From: Marsupella aquatica
Lineage: Eukaryota; Marchantiophyta
Assembly (NCBI GenBank): GCA_973895155.1
Contig: OZ316898.1
Location: 12,462,001 to 12,526,000, forward strand
Direction of reading: 5' to 3'
DNA: 64,000 bases
Shown piece after piece: positions 34,212 to 44,049 of the stretch; the first letter of the stretch is position 1; the number at the start of each line of letters is the position of its first letter. Under the pieces are notes generated by a model. That model saw only the letters and a list, made by a program, of their open reading frames with translations. It was not told where the DNA came from and ran no database searches. A program made the position numbers and the translations under genes.

Positions 34212-34532
34212 ATGGGCGAACCTGGTCTGGAGAGCTTTAGATATCTATGCCCAATATTTGACGTTTTGGACAGAAGCCAAGATGGTCTACTGGTGGGATA
34301 TTTTGTATTTGTTGAAACACTACTACCTGGACTTCCAGATTTCATTGTGGCGGAATTGATATGGCCTCGGATCAAGGAGTCTTTTAATTCCTCGGCTAAT
34401 GCAGGAAATTTCTCAATAAAGGAATTGGATGAGTTTGTAGGACTATCTTCGGTGTGTCGCAGATGGCGCCACCTTGTTGGGAATACCTATCTTCTGGGTG
34501 TAATCAAGTTGAGTTTATTAGATTTGGCTTAA
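34212..34532 (+). pseudogene. F-box-like protein fragment 1
   Basis: A 106-aa frame. It has LPGLPDFIVAELIWPRIKES followed, after about 25 residues, by LSSVCRRWRHLVG, which resembles a plant F-box (helices LPDDIV...IWP and VSRxWR). No substrate-binding repeats follow. It ends in TAA at 34530-34532; a GT just after YLLG (about 34499) could be a donor joining it to the next frame. F-box proteins recruit targets to SCF ubiquitin ligases; here the role is unknown. Confidence 0.45.
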
Positions 34533-34596
34533 ATCTCAGAATCTAGGTGGTCCCAGTTCTTAATGGATAGGTTTTGTTCTTAATATTTTCCATATT

Positions 34597-35127
34597 ATGT
34601 TGCAGTCCTTTGACATGAATCAAAAATCTCATCGTCAAATGATGATGGAGCGCATTGCACGTGCAAAGGTTATGAACCGAAACATGATATGGAGTCAAGC
34701 TGAAGACCTGATACCCAGTCTTCCGGACGATATTGTCGAGAAATATATTTGGCCATTAGTCAAAGAGTTTTTCCACAGTCTTGGGAATTTGTCGGATAAT
34801 GCGATTAAAAATCGGGTCATGGACTTGATCGCCATTTGAATAGTCAGTAAGAAGTGGTGCCACATAGTTACTTATAGTAGTACTTGGGCGACAGTCACTT
34901 TGGTAGCTTACGACTTCACTGATAGACCAGGATATGAATCGCTTCGAAGGCATTTGACTTCACGGAGTGTAGCATTCAGATTTACAGAATCCATCAGAAC
35001 TCTCCCGTCGCTGGACATTCTGGGTGGATTTGAAGGATCTGAACTTGACACGTTTAGGAACCTTTGGTTTTGGTTAGATGAAGATGAGCGAGAGGATTGG
35101 GTCAAGATAAACATTCCTAAAATATAA
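34597..35127 (+). pseudogene. F-box-like protein fragment 2 with in-frame TGA
   Basis: After an AG acceptor at about 34601 the frame gives SFDMNQKSHR and then IPSLPDDIVEKYIWPLVKEF, close to fragment 1. An in-frame TGA (34837-34839) interrupts it directly before IVSKKWCHIV, the second half of the F-box. The same frame then continues for 96 codons to a TAA at 35125-35127. The stop therefore cuts the domain in two, and a CGA-to-TGA change would explain it. I do not recognise the C-terminal part. Confidence 0.5.
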
Positions 35128-36485
35128 TTCGGCACGACGCGACCATGCGCGTGTTAGTATTTTATAATAAACGTTTAACTTTCAATATTTGTCTGTTTCA
35201 GAATGGATCCTACCCGAACTTCAAAGCGGAAAAAAGACTCGTCTAAAGCCGCTTCTCGTAAGAAATCCAAGACAAAAATGACTCCCGCAGAGACATCCAT
35301 ACTTGCATATCGAGGAAAGTCAATCAGAGAGAGAACAACGGAGATAAAGAGTATCCATCTCTTTGAATCGACTGAGATATCCGATTTTGGAATAGTCGTT
35401 CGCAATGGGGCTGTCCATCTTGTGGTGGCAAAAAATGATAAAGCTACAGTTTTGGAGAGATCACAAATTCTTGGGTGTTTCTTTGAGAAGAACATGAAAG
35501 TTAAAGAGTATACAGAGGGATTGGTTCTGCTAGTCAGCGACGACCAGCAGGAGGACAAAATAAGCATTTGTTTGGATCGAACGCAATATGTAACCTTCAA
35601 TCAGCCCAGAATCGATGATCTTCTAGGTGCAAGGCACGCCTTGGAAAAGGTTACTAGTGTGGGATATCCTTCCGATCCAGAGGGATCAACGGGAGATTTG
35701 ATTTGTCAATATATTATTGACGTACTTGAGTTCCAGAGAGTTCCTTTCAACCAGGGATTTCGCTTGGGAAAGGCCCCCCCAGTGACCAAGGTTGAAGTAT
35801 ACTCGGCGAAGAATCTTCCGAAAGTAATTACCTCAGCGAATGTCGGGGCTCTGTTCGATTTTTTCCTCAAAGAATATAGTGCTGTGAATATATTTAACAG
35901 CAAGTCATTTTTTGTTGAGACATCACGTTGTCATCTTGACCGGACCACATCAAGTGCCGAGAGTGGAATCAGGATTACATAGATAGGCTAAAGAATTCAC
36001 TCCTCTCTCATTCAGCTATAAAGTTCAAAAAGCGATGTTGCATTTTAGTCCCTGTGAAGTGGGTTCAGTCGGAGGCCGACAGAGATCCCAACTACAATGG
36101 GGCGCCCTACGATTTGGCGCCAACGGAGGAGGACATTATGACCAGTCATTTTTGGATACTCGGAGGCCAACACACAATAATAGCGTACAAATTGCTGAAA
36201 GAGGACGACAAAGTCAGCCAAGTTGTACGAGACGCTTGCGGTACTGTAGAAGCTATAATGTTTTGGGCAACGCTCAACAACGACAATAATATTCATTTGA
36301 TGGGATTATCGAAGGCTCTAAACCAGTGTCATCAAACATCAATGGAAGAAGGATAGTTTCTCACCATTGTACGACAGTGTCGTAATATCTGGAACTCATT
36401 TGGGCAGCCTGGACCACATTATCGTCATCCAAATTGGAAGGTATATAAATAACCCTCTTCGATCACATTATCGTTTAAAATTTTC

Positions 36486-36536
36486 ATGCGAAAGGTCGCG
36501 TCAAGCTTAGAATTTTTCTCACGCGAACGGTCGCGT
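36486..36536. repeat. ACGCG-N6-CGCGT palindrome pair in intron
   Basis: A near-copy (ATGCGAAAGGTCGCGT) at 36486-36501 and a perfect copy (ACGCGAACGGTCGCGT) at 36521-36536, inside the intron 36441-36571. Confidence 0.85.
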
Positions 36537-38335
36537 TAATCTTAGAATTGTCATATTTCCATTGTTTTCAGGTATTTATGAGAGCTACGAGTTTTGTTTG
36601 CCCATGGGCTCAAATAGGGAAGAATGAAATGATGAAATTTGGAGAATTGGCTCCGTTTCTCTTTACAATGGAGGACAAAACATTCAAGAAGTGGATGGAG
36701 GTCTACGAACTGTCAAGGACAGGAGAGCTTGTAATTTACAACGGAATTTTACAGAGGGACGCTGTCAAAATTGCGGATAATCCCTGTGCTTATCATCTTC
36801 TGAAGAAGATGTTCCGTTCTTGTCAAGGGTGCTCAGACTCGGTTCTTTGAAAGGCAGCGGAATATATGTTGAGCGGAAGACTGTCTATACTCAAAAACCG
36901 AAGCATCAAAGTGAAATCTGGAAAGGCGAGGAAGTCCTCTGAGGCTCCAGTGTTGTCAACGACCAGCATGAGTTTGGAGAAATTTTGTATAAAGAAGAAG
37001 ACAAAAGTTGAGTTTGAGATTTTATTATTGAGTAAACTCAACAGGGATACATCCACCCGGACGGAGCTGAAAAGTCTGACAGATTCAGCGCGGAAATTGT
37101 GGGTCAAATGAGTGATTGATCGTTTTAAGCTCGACAAGATGGTGTTGAAGCAGTTGAGAGATGCACTGAGTGCTTATCTAAAGAAGTGCTTAAATGTAAA
37201 TATTAGTGCTGATAATTTGTTGAAAGAGATCGACCCGATATTCTACAGGTTGGTGGAAGGAATACAGAAATCAGTTGATAGTCAAGGAAACCAACTAGTG
37301 CGGCCGGTCAATGAGAGGCTGAAATTGCGATCCCTGCAGGATATACAAAATGTTGGGTTTGCAGACTGTATCATACGTGAAGACAAAAACCTTGCGAGCT
37401 TGATTTATATTGATTCCTCATCAATGGGAGATTTGCGTCCGCCAAATTGCTCATTCTATGAGGGGTTATTTTGTGCTACTAGCAAGATAGGGGCAAAACC
37501 ACACCATGTGGTTATTATTGTAGCCTCTCCCGTTGAGTCTTATTTAATCAAACGGGAATTAGGGAAGTACACACACTACGTTGCTGTCGATAGCCATTAT
37601 ATTCAGAAGCGGCCGAAGGAGAAGAAGCTTATTGTAACCTACGCTTTTCACAGCTTAGCCTTCAGCACAATTGGCGATCCACAAGCCCTCGAGTTCCAAT
37701 TGGTCTCCAAATATCGGATTGAGAAGATAGCCAATTTTGAAGAGAGCGGCGAGTACACGACACCTTCCCCAGAAAAGATACTTCCATTCTTTGAAAGTAT
37801 TGTTAGTCAATTCGTCCAATATGGGGAATGGGCTATATGCTTCGGCGAGGAAACGAACTTGATCCAGTGCTTAATGGTAAGTTTTGAGATTTATATTTTG
37901 GGGTTTCGATTTTAAGATTATTTAGATTATTATATTCTCAATTAATATTGTGAACTAATTTTGGCTTTTTTATAGGATGTTGGATCCAATGTAAAATATT
38001 ACTGCCCTGTGGCAACGCATAGGGAGTTGTCTTGTTTCTTGCAACACACCACGGCGATAATTGATACAATGCTGTCATTGATTGACCCAGTACGGGCTAG
38101 TATAGAAAAATGTATAGATAAATTAATGAAGTACCGTCCATCCATAACTGCTCTCAGGGCTGATGTTTTGGATGTCCTCCATGAACAACATATCCCTGAT
38201 AATATTTGTAATCAATTATTGCAAGAGTATGCACTCTTTGAAGATTCCGATTGATTGTACATTCGACCAACGGAGTACCCTAGTGGGTCAATCCAAGGTA
38301 GGTTACTTTTAAATTCTCTTACTTTTTCTTGCGTC

Positions 38336-38390
38336 ACGCAAACATGCGCGTGGACATTCTTAACATTTATTTGCACGCGAATATGCGCGT
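38336..38390. repeat. ACGCG-N6-CGCGT palindrome pair in intron
   Basis: ACGCAAACATGCGCGT (38336-38351, one mismatch) and ACGCGAATATGCGCGT (38375-38390), inside the intron 38298-38425. Confidence 0.85.
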
Positions 38391-38718
38391 GAGTCATTCT
38401 TATCAAATGATTTGATTTTATTGAGATCAAGTCGACTGCGGCTTCAATGTTGAGGATGCAGGGAGCAATGGTGATGCGGATGGTGAGGGGGAAGGTGACG
38501 CGGAAGGTGACGCGGATGGGGATGTCAATGACCAAGATCCAGAGTGGATGACCGATACACAGAACGACGTCGGAGATTCCGACAATAGAGGAGATGAAGA
38601 GAGTGACAAAGAGGAGATGAAGGACGTTGAGGACGCTGATGAAGAGGACGAGGAGATGGAGGGTTCTGAGGATGCTGAGGACTCTGATGAAGAGGCCACA
38701 TAGGAGCCTCGACATGAG

Positions 38719-39370
38719 GTGGACCGAGAGGAGGCGGCCCGGCAGGAGGAGGCCAGCGAGGAGGCGGCCCAGCAAGAGGAGCTTCAAAAGGAGGCGGCCT
38801 GGCAAGAGGAGCTTCAAAAGAAGGAGGCGGCCCGGCAGGAGGAGGCCCGGCAGGAGGAGGCCCGGGAGGAGGCCCGACAAGAGGCGTCCCGACAAAAGGC
38901 GGCCCGGCAAGAGGAGCTTCAAAAGAAGGAGGCTAAGAAGAAAAAGGCGGCAGCTAGAAAAGCAACTACCGCGAAGAAGAAGGAAAAAGCCGACGCTGAG
39001 AAAGCCCAGGTGGAGAAAGCCAAGGCTGAGAAAGCCGAGGCTGAGAAAGTCAAGGCTGAGAAAGCGGAGGCGGAGAAAGCGGAGGCTGAGAAAGCCCAGG
39101 CTGAGAAAGCGGAGGCTGCGAGAGTCCTTTTAGTGACAAAGGCAATTAGGGCCAAGGCGGAGAGTGTGGCGGCTGAGAGGCTGCTGGCCGAGAGGATGGC
39201 AGACGAGACCGCAAGACCGGAGAGGGTGGAGGCGGAGAAGTTGGAGGCGGAAAAGGTCGATTCTGCAAGATTGGAGAGAGAAGAAGCCGCAAGACTGGAG
39301 AGAGAAGAAGGCACAAGATTGGAGGCAGCAAGGAAGGAGGCCGAGAGGGCCAAGGATCTTTCGCTTATTC
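38719..39370 (+). repeat. Lys/Glu/Ala-rich coding repeat (coiled coil)
   Basis: Tandem degenerate units (EEARQEEA-like, then EKAEAEKA-like). The repeat creates long spurious ORFs on the other strand and in other frames. Confidence 0.8.
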
Positions 39371-40162
39371 CTGAGGCACAACATCTACCGAAAATAAAGT
39401 TGAATTTGAAGAAGCCTTCTTCACCCTCAGTTGTAGTTAAAAAGAAAATATTAGACTATTTTCTTCGCCCGAAGTTTGAATTAAATGATCCACCCTTAAG
39501 TACGGTCTCGTTGGATGATTGGAATAAATATTCACCAAAGCAGCTCTGAGTCCAGGCAATCTTTGCTTTGCAATATTGGAGGGGTCTTTTGATTACCGAG
39601 GAGAAGACTGCCAGTGCATCCAGAATGGAGACAATCATCAATAATGTCCGCTTTTCCGAGAATCGAGTGCAAGACCTGGGAACGTCTTTGGCACCAGACT
39701 CAGCTCAAGTCGTTAAGAGACTAACAGCTGACTTGACGCGACCGGGTTCATGGTCTCGACCCCGATATATTGCAGAGGTCACTCGCGCAGAAATTGTGGC
39801 ACCGGATATTTTGGAATCGGATTCCCAGATTGTGGAATATTTAAATCAAATGCCACAACCATTTGAAGGTCTTCCCGAGTCATCGCTCCAACCTTCGCAA
39901 ACTGGTCCGGTGGAGCGATCACTGCGATCTCGAGGAGGGCTGAAGGATGTTGTTGCGAAGGAGGCACCCAAGGGATCAGCTGCGAAAAGGCCGGATCCAC
40001 CCAATCCAAAGGTCATTCGCAAGCTATAAGCTTAAAGTTTCTATTATAGACGTCATTATTTTATTATTGATTTGTTATTGTTTATGTTTTTTGAGGTAGA
40101 ACCCTTAGGCTACAACCTTAGTACGTTATTTGAAGGCGTACTGAAATCTCTGTTTTTTGCAG

Positions 40163-40951
40163 TTTTTTGAAAATTTGGCTAGTCGAATAGATCAATGCCT
40201 TGATCCTTCTAAGAATATGGAAGAGCTATTGACCAAGTTCTTACAACACTCGATCAAGAGGAAACATATGATGTGTTTGAGTCCGCGCGAGTTGCTCACC
40301 GATGATATAATTAACGCTTATTTGAGTTTTCTCGAACTGATTCTCGATAGAGTTGGAAAGTCAGACCTTGTCAAATTCTTCCAAATACACCATTTTGAGC
40401 TTCTCTCCATGGATCCTACCATTTTCGATGAGGAGAGAGCAGCTTGGACAAAGGAGTTTCCGCTAAAAATCAGTGAATATGACAAACTGGTCTTTCCAGT
40501 ACATAATGCTGTGAAAGAACATTGGTCATTGGTAGATGTGTATCCGAAGGAGAAACGGCTCGAGTACCTAGATTCTCTAGTTCATAATCGACAAAATCCT
40601 GGGGTGCTAGATATTGTTGGGAAGTACTACGCCGACAAAATTGGTTGGAGAACTGGTGTCAACTTGGATCTCTCAGGTTGGGAACGGATATATCGGAATG
40701 ATATTCCTCACCAGAGTGACGGCCACAGTTGTGGTGTGTTTATCTTGAGATACGCCAAGTGCTTGTGTCAAGGAAACGAAATTAATTTTGCCGTGGATCA
40801 AATTGAGAAATTCCGTAGGGAGATAGTCTTGTCGTTATTTGACATGGACTTCCGCAAGCCAACGTCCGCAAGTAACCTAGTTACCGGGATCCATGCTGCT
40901 ATGATTGACATTTCTGGCGGAATTCCAGCATTGAACGATCGTCTTGTACAG
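40163..40951 (+). CDS. Ulp1/SENP-type cysteine protease domain (peptidase C48) exon
   Basis: A 263-codon exon bounded by a TTTTTTGCAG acceptor and a CAG/GTAATA donor, both phase 0, with no internal stop. The C48 catalytic set is visible: His in KEHWSLVDVYP, Asp in LEYLDSL, Gln in HQSDG and Cys in GHSCGVFILRYAKCL. Ulp1 proteases cleave SUMO-like modifiers, and Ulp1 domains are often carried by plant DNA transposons (for example MULE elements). Within the decayed island this domain alone is uninterrupted. It is probably part of the long transcript from 35203 to 43556; a stand-alone gene is less likely because I see no nearby ATG after the acceptor. Confidence 0.8.
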
Positions 40952-40987
40952 GTAATACACTTCATTTCAGTATCTCTCTCTGTAGTC

Positions 40988-41003
40988 ACGCGACCGTTCG
41001 CGT
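40988..41003. repeat. ACGCG-N6-CGCGT palindrome in intron
   Basis: ACGCGACCGTTCGCGT within the 86-bp intron 40952-41037 between the Ulp1 and FCP1 exons. Confidence 0.9.
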
Positions 41004-41037
41004 TATAAACTTATTTTCATTTCTTAATATTTTATAG

Positions 41038-41939
41038 AAGCCTATCTTGAAACCCCTTGATCGAGTATCGAAGGCACCAGTCTGGAAGTCCGGTGATCGT
41101 CCGGAGGCGGGAAACAAACAGACCGTTCTAGTACGTTCTCCAAACCCTGCGGCACAAAAATCACAGGTACAGATGGCGCCTAATCCATCAGCAAAGAAGT
41201 CACCGGTTCAGAAGAGACTTGTAATTTTCGATCTGAATCGGGTACTTATCTGGTCAGAGAAGATCAGCCCTGGGATGCCCATTCGGTCAAGGGGTGTGAG
41301 ACAGATGCATAAGGTTATCTATCCAAGGCCTGATTTAATGGAATTTCTTGAGAAGGTGGCAGATCTATACGACATTGTGATCTGGTCGTGCATGTTCAAA
41401 CGAAATATTCTATCTTGTGTAAGGCTGATACTTCGACCCGAAGTTTTGAAATATATTAAATTTATATGGGGACAAGAATCAACTCGACTTATTGGGAAGA
41501 ATAATAATGACATCCCCTTATTTGTCAAATGTCTCTCCGACATTGCCGCCAATATTAAAGATTACAACATCGAGAATGTCATTCTTATCGATGATGCTGC
41601 ATATAAGACGAGTCTTAATGACTTCTATTCATCGCTGTATCCCGATGCATATTCTGGGCTCGATGATGACCTATTTTTTAGAAAGAAACTATATCCATAT
41701 CTATGCGACATGTCAATTGACAAGTTGACATTCCGCGAGCTCCTTAGTGGATATGGGATTCCAACGTTCTCTCAAGAAAATCTTGAGAAAGATTATATTG
41801 ATAAGACGAATCTTTAGAGGAGAAATGTGATCATTCGTAATCAGGGGAATAAAGACCATTTAGAAAAGTTTGACAAATTTATGAAATACTTATCTGCCAA
41901 AAAAGACCGTGCTATAGAAGCCCGGGATAAGTCCAATAA
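41038..41939 (+). pseudogene. FCP1-like HAD phosphatase domain, copy 1
   Basis: It follows a phase-0 intron from the Ulp1 exon. After a basic Pro/Ser linker the NLI/FCP1 fold is clear: RLVIFDLNRVLIW (nucleophile Asp, with Asn in place of the second Asp, as in many plant members), DIVIWSCM, KFIWGQEST and VILIDDAAYKTSL. TAG at 41815-41817 falls where copies 2 and 3 have a conserved Trp (TGG). The frame runs on through KDHLEKFDKFMKYL to the donor AA/GTAAAC at 41940. FCP1-type enzymes dephosphorylate Ser/Thr in proteins such as the RNA polymerase II tail; the target here is unknown. Confidence 0.7.
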
Positions 41940-42011
41940 GTAAACATTTATTGTTTATTATCAATTATTATTTATAAATTGATTGAAATTGAACTTTATA
42001 TTTTGGGAGTG

Positions 42012-42027
42012 ACGCGTCCGGTCGCGT
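42012..42027. repeat. ACGCG-N6-CGCGT palindrome in intron
   Basis: ACGCGTCCGGTCGCGT within the intron 41940-42074 between FCP1-like copies 1 and 2. A near-copy, ATGCGTCCATTCGCGT (42805-42820), sits in the next intron (42775-42866). Confidence 0.9.
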
Positions 42028-42074
42028 GGTTGTTTGTAATTGCATAATATGAGAATTAAATTGTTCATTTATAG

Positions 42075-42774
42075 GTGTCTAAGTGGAGCAGGTCGCGGGC
42101 AACTTCTAGTTGTAGGACTGGAAAACTTCCTGTGCTCTGTTTCAAAATATACTCCTCAGCTCAAGTCGACACCCGGAATTCGTATCGGATCTCTATGTGT
42201 CGTTCCGAGGCTGCATCTTCATGATCTCATAAAATTCTGTTATGATTTTGATGTGATGGTTTGGTCTATTCTCGACGATAAACTGGTTTATCAAATACTT
42301 TCAGAAGTGTTGTCGAGCACCGACCTGTCGTAGCTGATATATGTGTTCACGCGGGATCATTGCTGGAATCTTGGTTATGTGAAGAAAAATTATAAGACTG
42401 TTGTCTTCAAATCTATCGAGAGACTACGTGATATGTTTCAAGATTATCGACCAGAGAATATAATCTAGATTGATCCCTGTCCTTCCCATACATGCCAGAC
42501 AGCTGTATGCCGATTATTGTTTGCTAAGTCGTTTCAAGGATCGTTGGATGATGTCTTTTTGAGGGATGACCTCATTTCATATTTACGAAAGCTACCAGAT
42601 TCAGGGCTTTGTCTTGCGTCCGCTAACAAGTTTGATTATCCCATCTGGTCGATTAGAAATCTACATCGAGATTGGGATCTGAACGAGGATATATGGGAGC
42701 ATCTGTACGTGCAAAGACATGCGGATCAAGTTCTTATCAAGCACTTCAACAGACGTCACTTATCAATAGCTAGA
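42075..42774 (+). pseudogene. FCP1-like domain, copy 2, degenerate
   Basis: It starts at an ATAG acceptor in phase with copy 1. The fold is recognisable (LLVVGLENFLCS, DVMVWSILDD, RPENII, LRKLPDSG, IWEHLYVQRHADQ). The nucleophile Asp is gone (GLEN for DLNG) and the acidic pair after ENII is IDP. In-frame TAG codons lie at 42331-42333 and 42466-42468. Coding similarity continues through both to an AGA/GTATAG donor at 42775. Catalysis is unlikely. Confidence 0.65.
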
Positions 42775-42866
42775 GTATAGAGGATGTTGTCTCTGTAATA
42801 TGTGATGCGTCCATTCGCGTGACTACATCCATACGGGCTCATGCATCTTCTTGTGTTTCTCTACAG

Positions 42867-43556
42867 GAGATTCATTGCAGCAGAGAAAATGGGCTCATAG
42901 TTTTAGACGTGGAGCATCTACTTTGTTACACTGCACCGCATTCCCGACTGATGGCGGTCTCAACTGGAATTCAGATTGGGAATATATACGTTTTTCCAAG
43001 GCCTCATCTTCACGAATTCTTGAGATTCTGTTTTGAGAATTTTGATGTAGGGATCTGGTCTTCTCTTGGGAAGAACCTTTTAGATCAGATTTTAGCATCT
43101 ATTTTTACTGCGATGGAAATGGCCTCATTTAAGTATATTTGGGATCAGTCTCATTGTTACTTATGCGATGGGGTGACATCAAATAAGCGGATATTTTTGA
43201 AGTATTTTGAGAAGGTTGGAATTTATACGAAGGCATATCTGCAGCAAAATATAATGCTTATCGAATCCGATGCATTTCATGCTTGTTTAGATCCTGTTGT
43301 TGGATCATTATTTCCACCCAAATATTTTGGGTCGGTCGACGATAGTTTCTTGATTAACTTGCTGATTCCGTATCTTAGCAAGCTAGCAAACTCTTGTGAG
43401 CCGCTTGTCATTGCCAATGGAAGAGATTATCCTGATTGGTCAGTTAAATCTATTTTTAGAGATTATGATTATAATCATACTCTATGGGAAGACCCTATGA
43501 TTCAGAGGCATGGAGATAGATATCTAGTAGAGCAATTTAACAAACGCCCAATTTAG
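42867..43556 (+). CDS. FCP1-like domain, copy 3 (open, catalytic site altered)
   Basis: A CTACAG acceptor joins copy 2 in phase 0. The 229-codon frame is open. GLIVLDVEHLLCYT keeps the first Asp but has Glu for the third motif residue. DVGIWSSLGKN, FKYIWDQSHC and IMLIESDAFHACL follow; the usual Asp-Asp is Glu-Ser. Ending WEDPMIQRHGDRYLVEQFNK matches copy 2. TAG at 43554-43556 is the likely terminator. Probably a pseudophosphatase module of the same long gene. Confidence 0.65.
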   Translation, partial: EIHCSRENGLIVLDVEHLLCYTAPHSRLMAVSTGIQIGNIYVFPRPHLHEFLRFCFENFDVGIWSSLGKNLLDQILASIFTAMEMASFKYIWDQSHCYLCDGVTSNKRIFLKYFEKVGIYTKAYLQQNIMLIESDAFHACLDPVVGSLFPPKYFGSVDDSFLINLLIPYLSKLANSCEPLVIANGRDYPDWSVKSIFRDYDYNHTLWEDPMIQRHGDRYLVEQFNKRPI

Positions 43557-44049
43557 GACGCTTCCAAAATAATAGTCGGCATGAGATCAGATTAATTTGT
43601 ATTGTCGTTCTAGAAACCATTTGTAAACTCCTTATATACTGGTTATCATATATAAAGGATCTCAGAGATTTATTTCTCTATTATTATTATTCGCGTGAGC
43701 ATGTTTCTTGGTCCCGTCAAGTTGGATTGGTTAAAATATGATGTTGCAGTCATTTTCAGGGTTTCACGCGCAGCCACGCGTCATATCGCCCCCTTTTATT
43801 AAAATAATAATAGTGATTTTTGGAATTTCCAAAGTTTGGTTTTCCTTAAATTGGGGTTAGCCTGTCCATTTTTGTTTCCCATGTAACTTATTGGTCCATC
43901 CAGGTTCTTGGTAAGGGGGTGCTACTTCCTCTTGGGGAGCTCAATTATTGTGGTGCGCAAAATTGCAATCCAAGCTCTGTTGGAAGGGTCACATGATATG
44001 GAAGTGTATATACACTCTAACCACTGTAACCAAGGGAACCCAGCTCCTT
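43557..44049. other. Right flank of the island
   Basis: AT-rich 3' flank of the FCP1-like gene. A half palindrome (TTCGCGTGAG, about 43690) and a full one (ACGCGCAGCCACGCGT, 43766-43781) are the last seen in the window, so the island edge is near 43.8 kb. No gene follows before the repeat array. Confidence 0.55.

Larger units (their letters stand above)
35203..40011 (+). pseudogene. Long multi-exon gene of unknown function, N-terminal and coiled-coil parts, with in-frame stops
   Basis: Apparent exons 35203-36440, 36572-37876, 37976-38297 and 38426-40011 join in matching phases. An acceptor CAG precedes the ATG at 35203. The start is a Lys-rich segment. A middle part has ILGGQHTIIAYKLL and RQCRNIWNSFGQPGP, faintly like ParB-type domains. 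Residues around IYIDSSSMGDLRPP and AICFGEETNLIQCLM occupy places where methyltransferases have DPPY-like and glycine-rich motifs, but the key residues are absent. Next come an acidic Asp/Glu stretch (38440-38700) and a long Ala/Lys/Glu coiled coil (38719-39370). Breaks: a frameshift near 35940, and stops TAG 36354, TGA 36848, TGA 37109, TGA 38252, TAG 38701, TGA 39547. Coding continues in frame after each. A weak GTCATT donor at 40012 would link it to the Ulp1 exon. Confidence 0.55.

Noticed and set aside
38212-38922. Long minus-strand ORF rich in Leu/Gly/Arg opposite the coiled-coil region, plus Ser-rich and Arg-rich frames nearby
   Set aside because: They are antisense or shifted readings of the repetitive Lys/Glu/Ala codons. 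The plus-strand frame has acidic and coiled-coil character and fits the exon phases.
26333-42468. Genuine reassignment of TAG and TGA as sense codons
   Set aside because: Intact host genes in the same window end with TAG and TGA, one TAG replaces a conserved Trp, and frameshifts are also present. Decay explains more; kept only as an alternative.
25160-43800. Island as an integrated giant virus
   Set aside because: No capsid, polymerase, packaging ATPase or other hallmark gene seen; spliceosomal-type introns are frequent.
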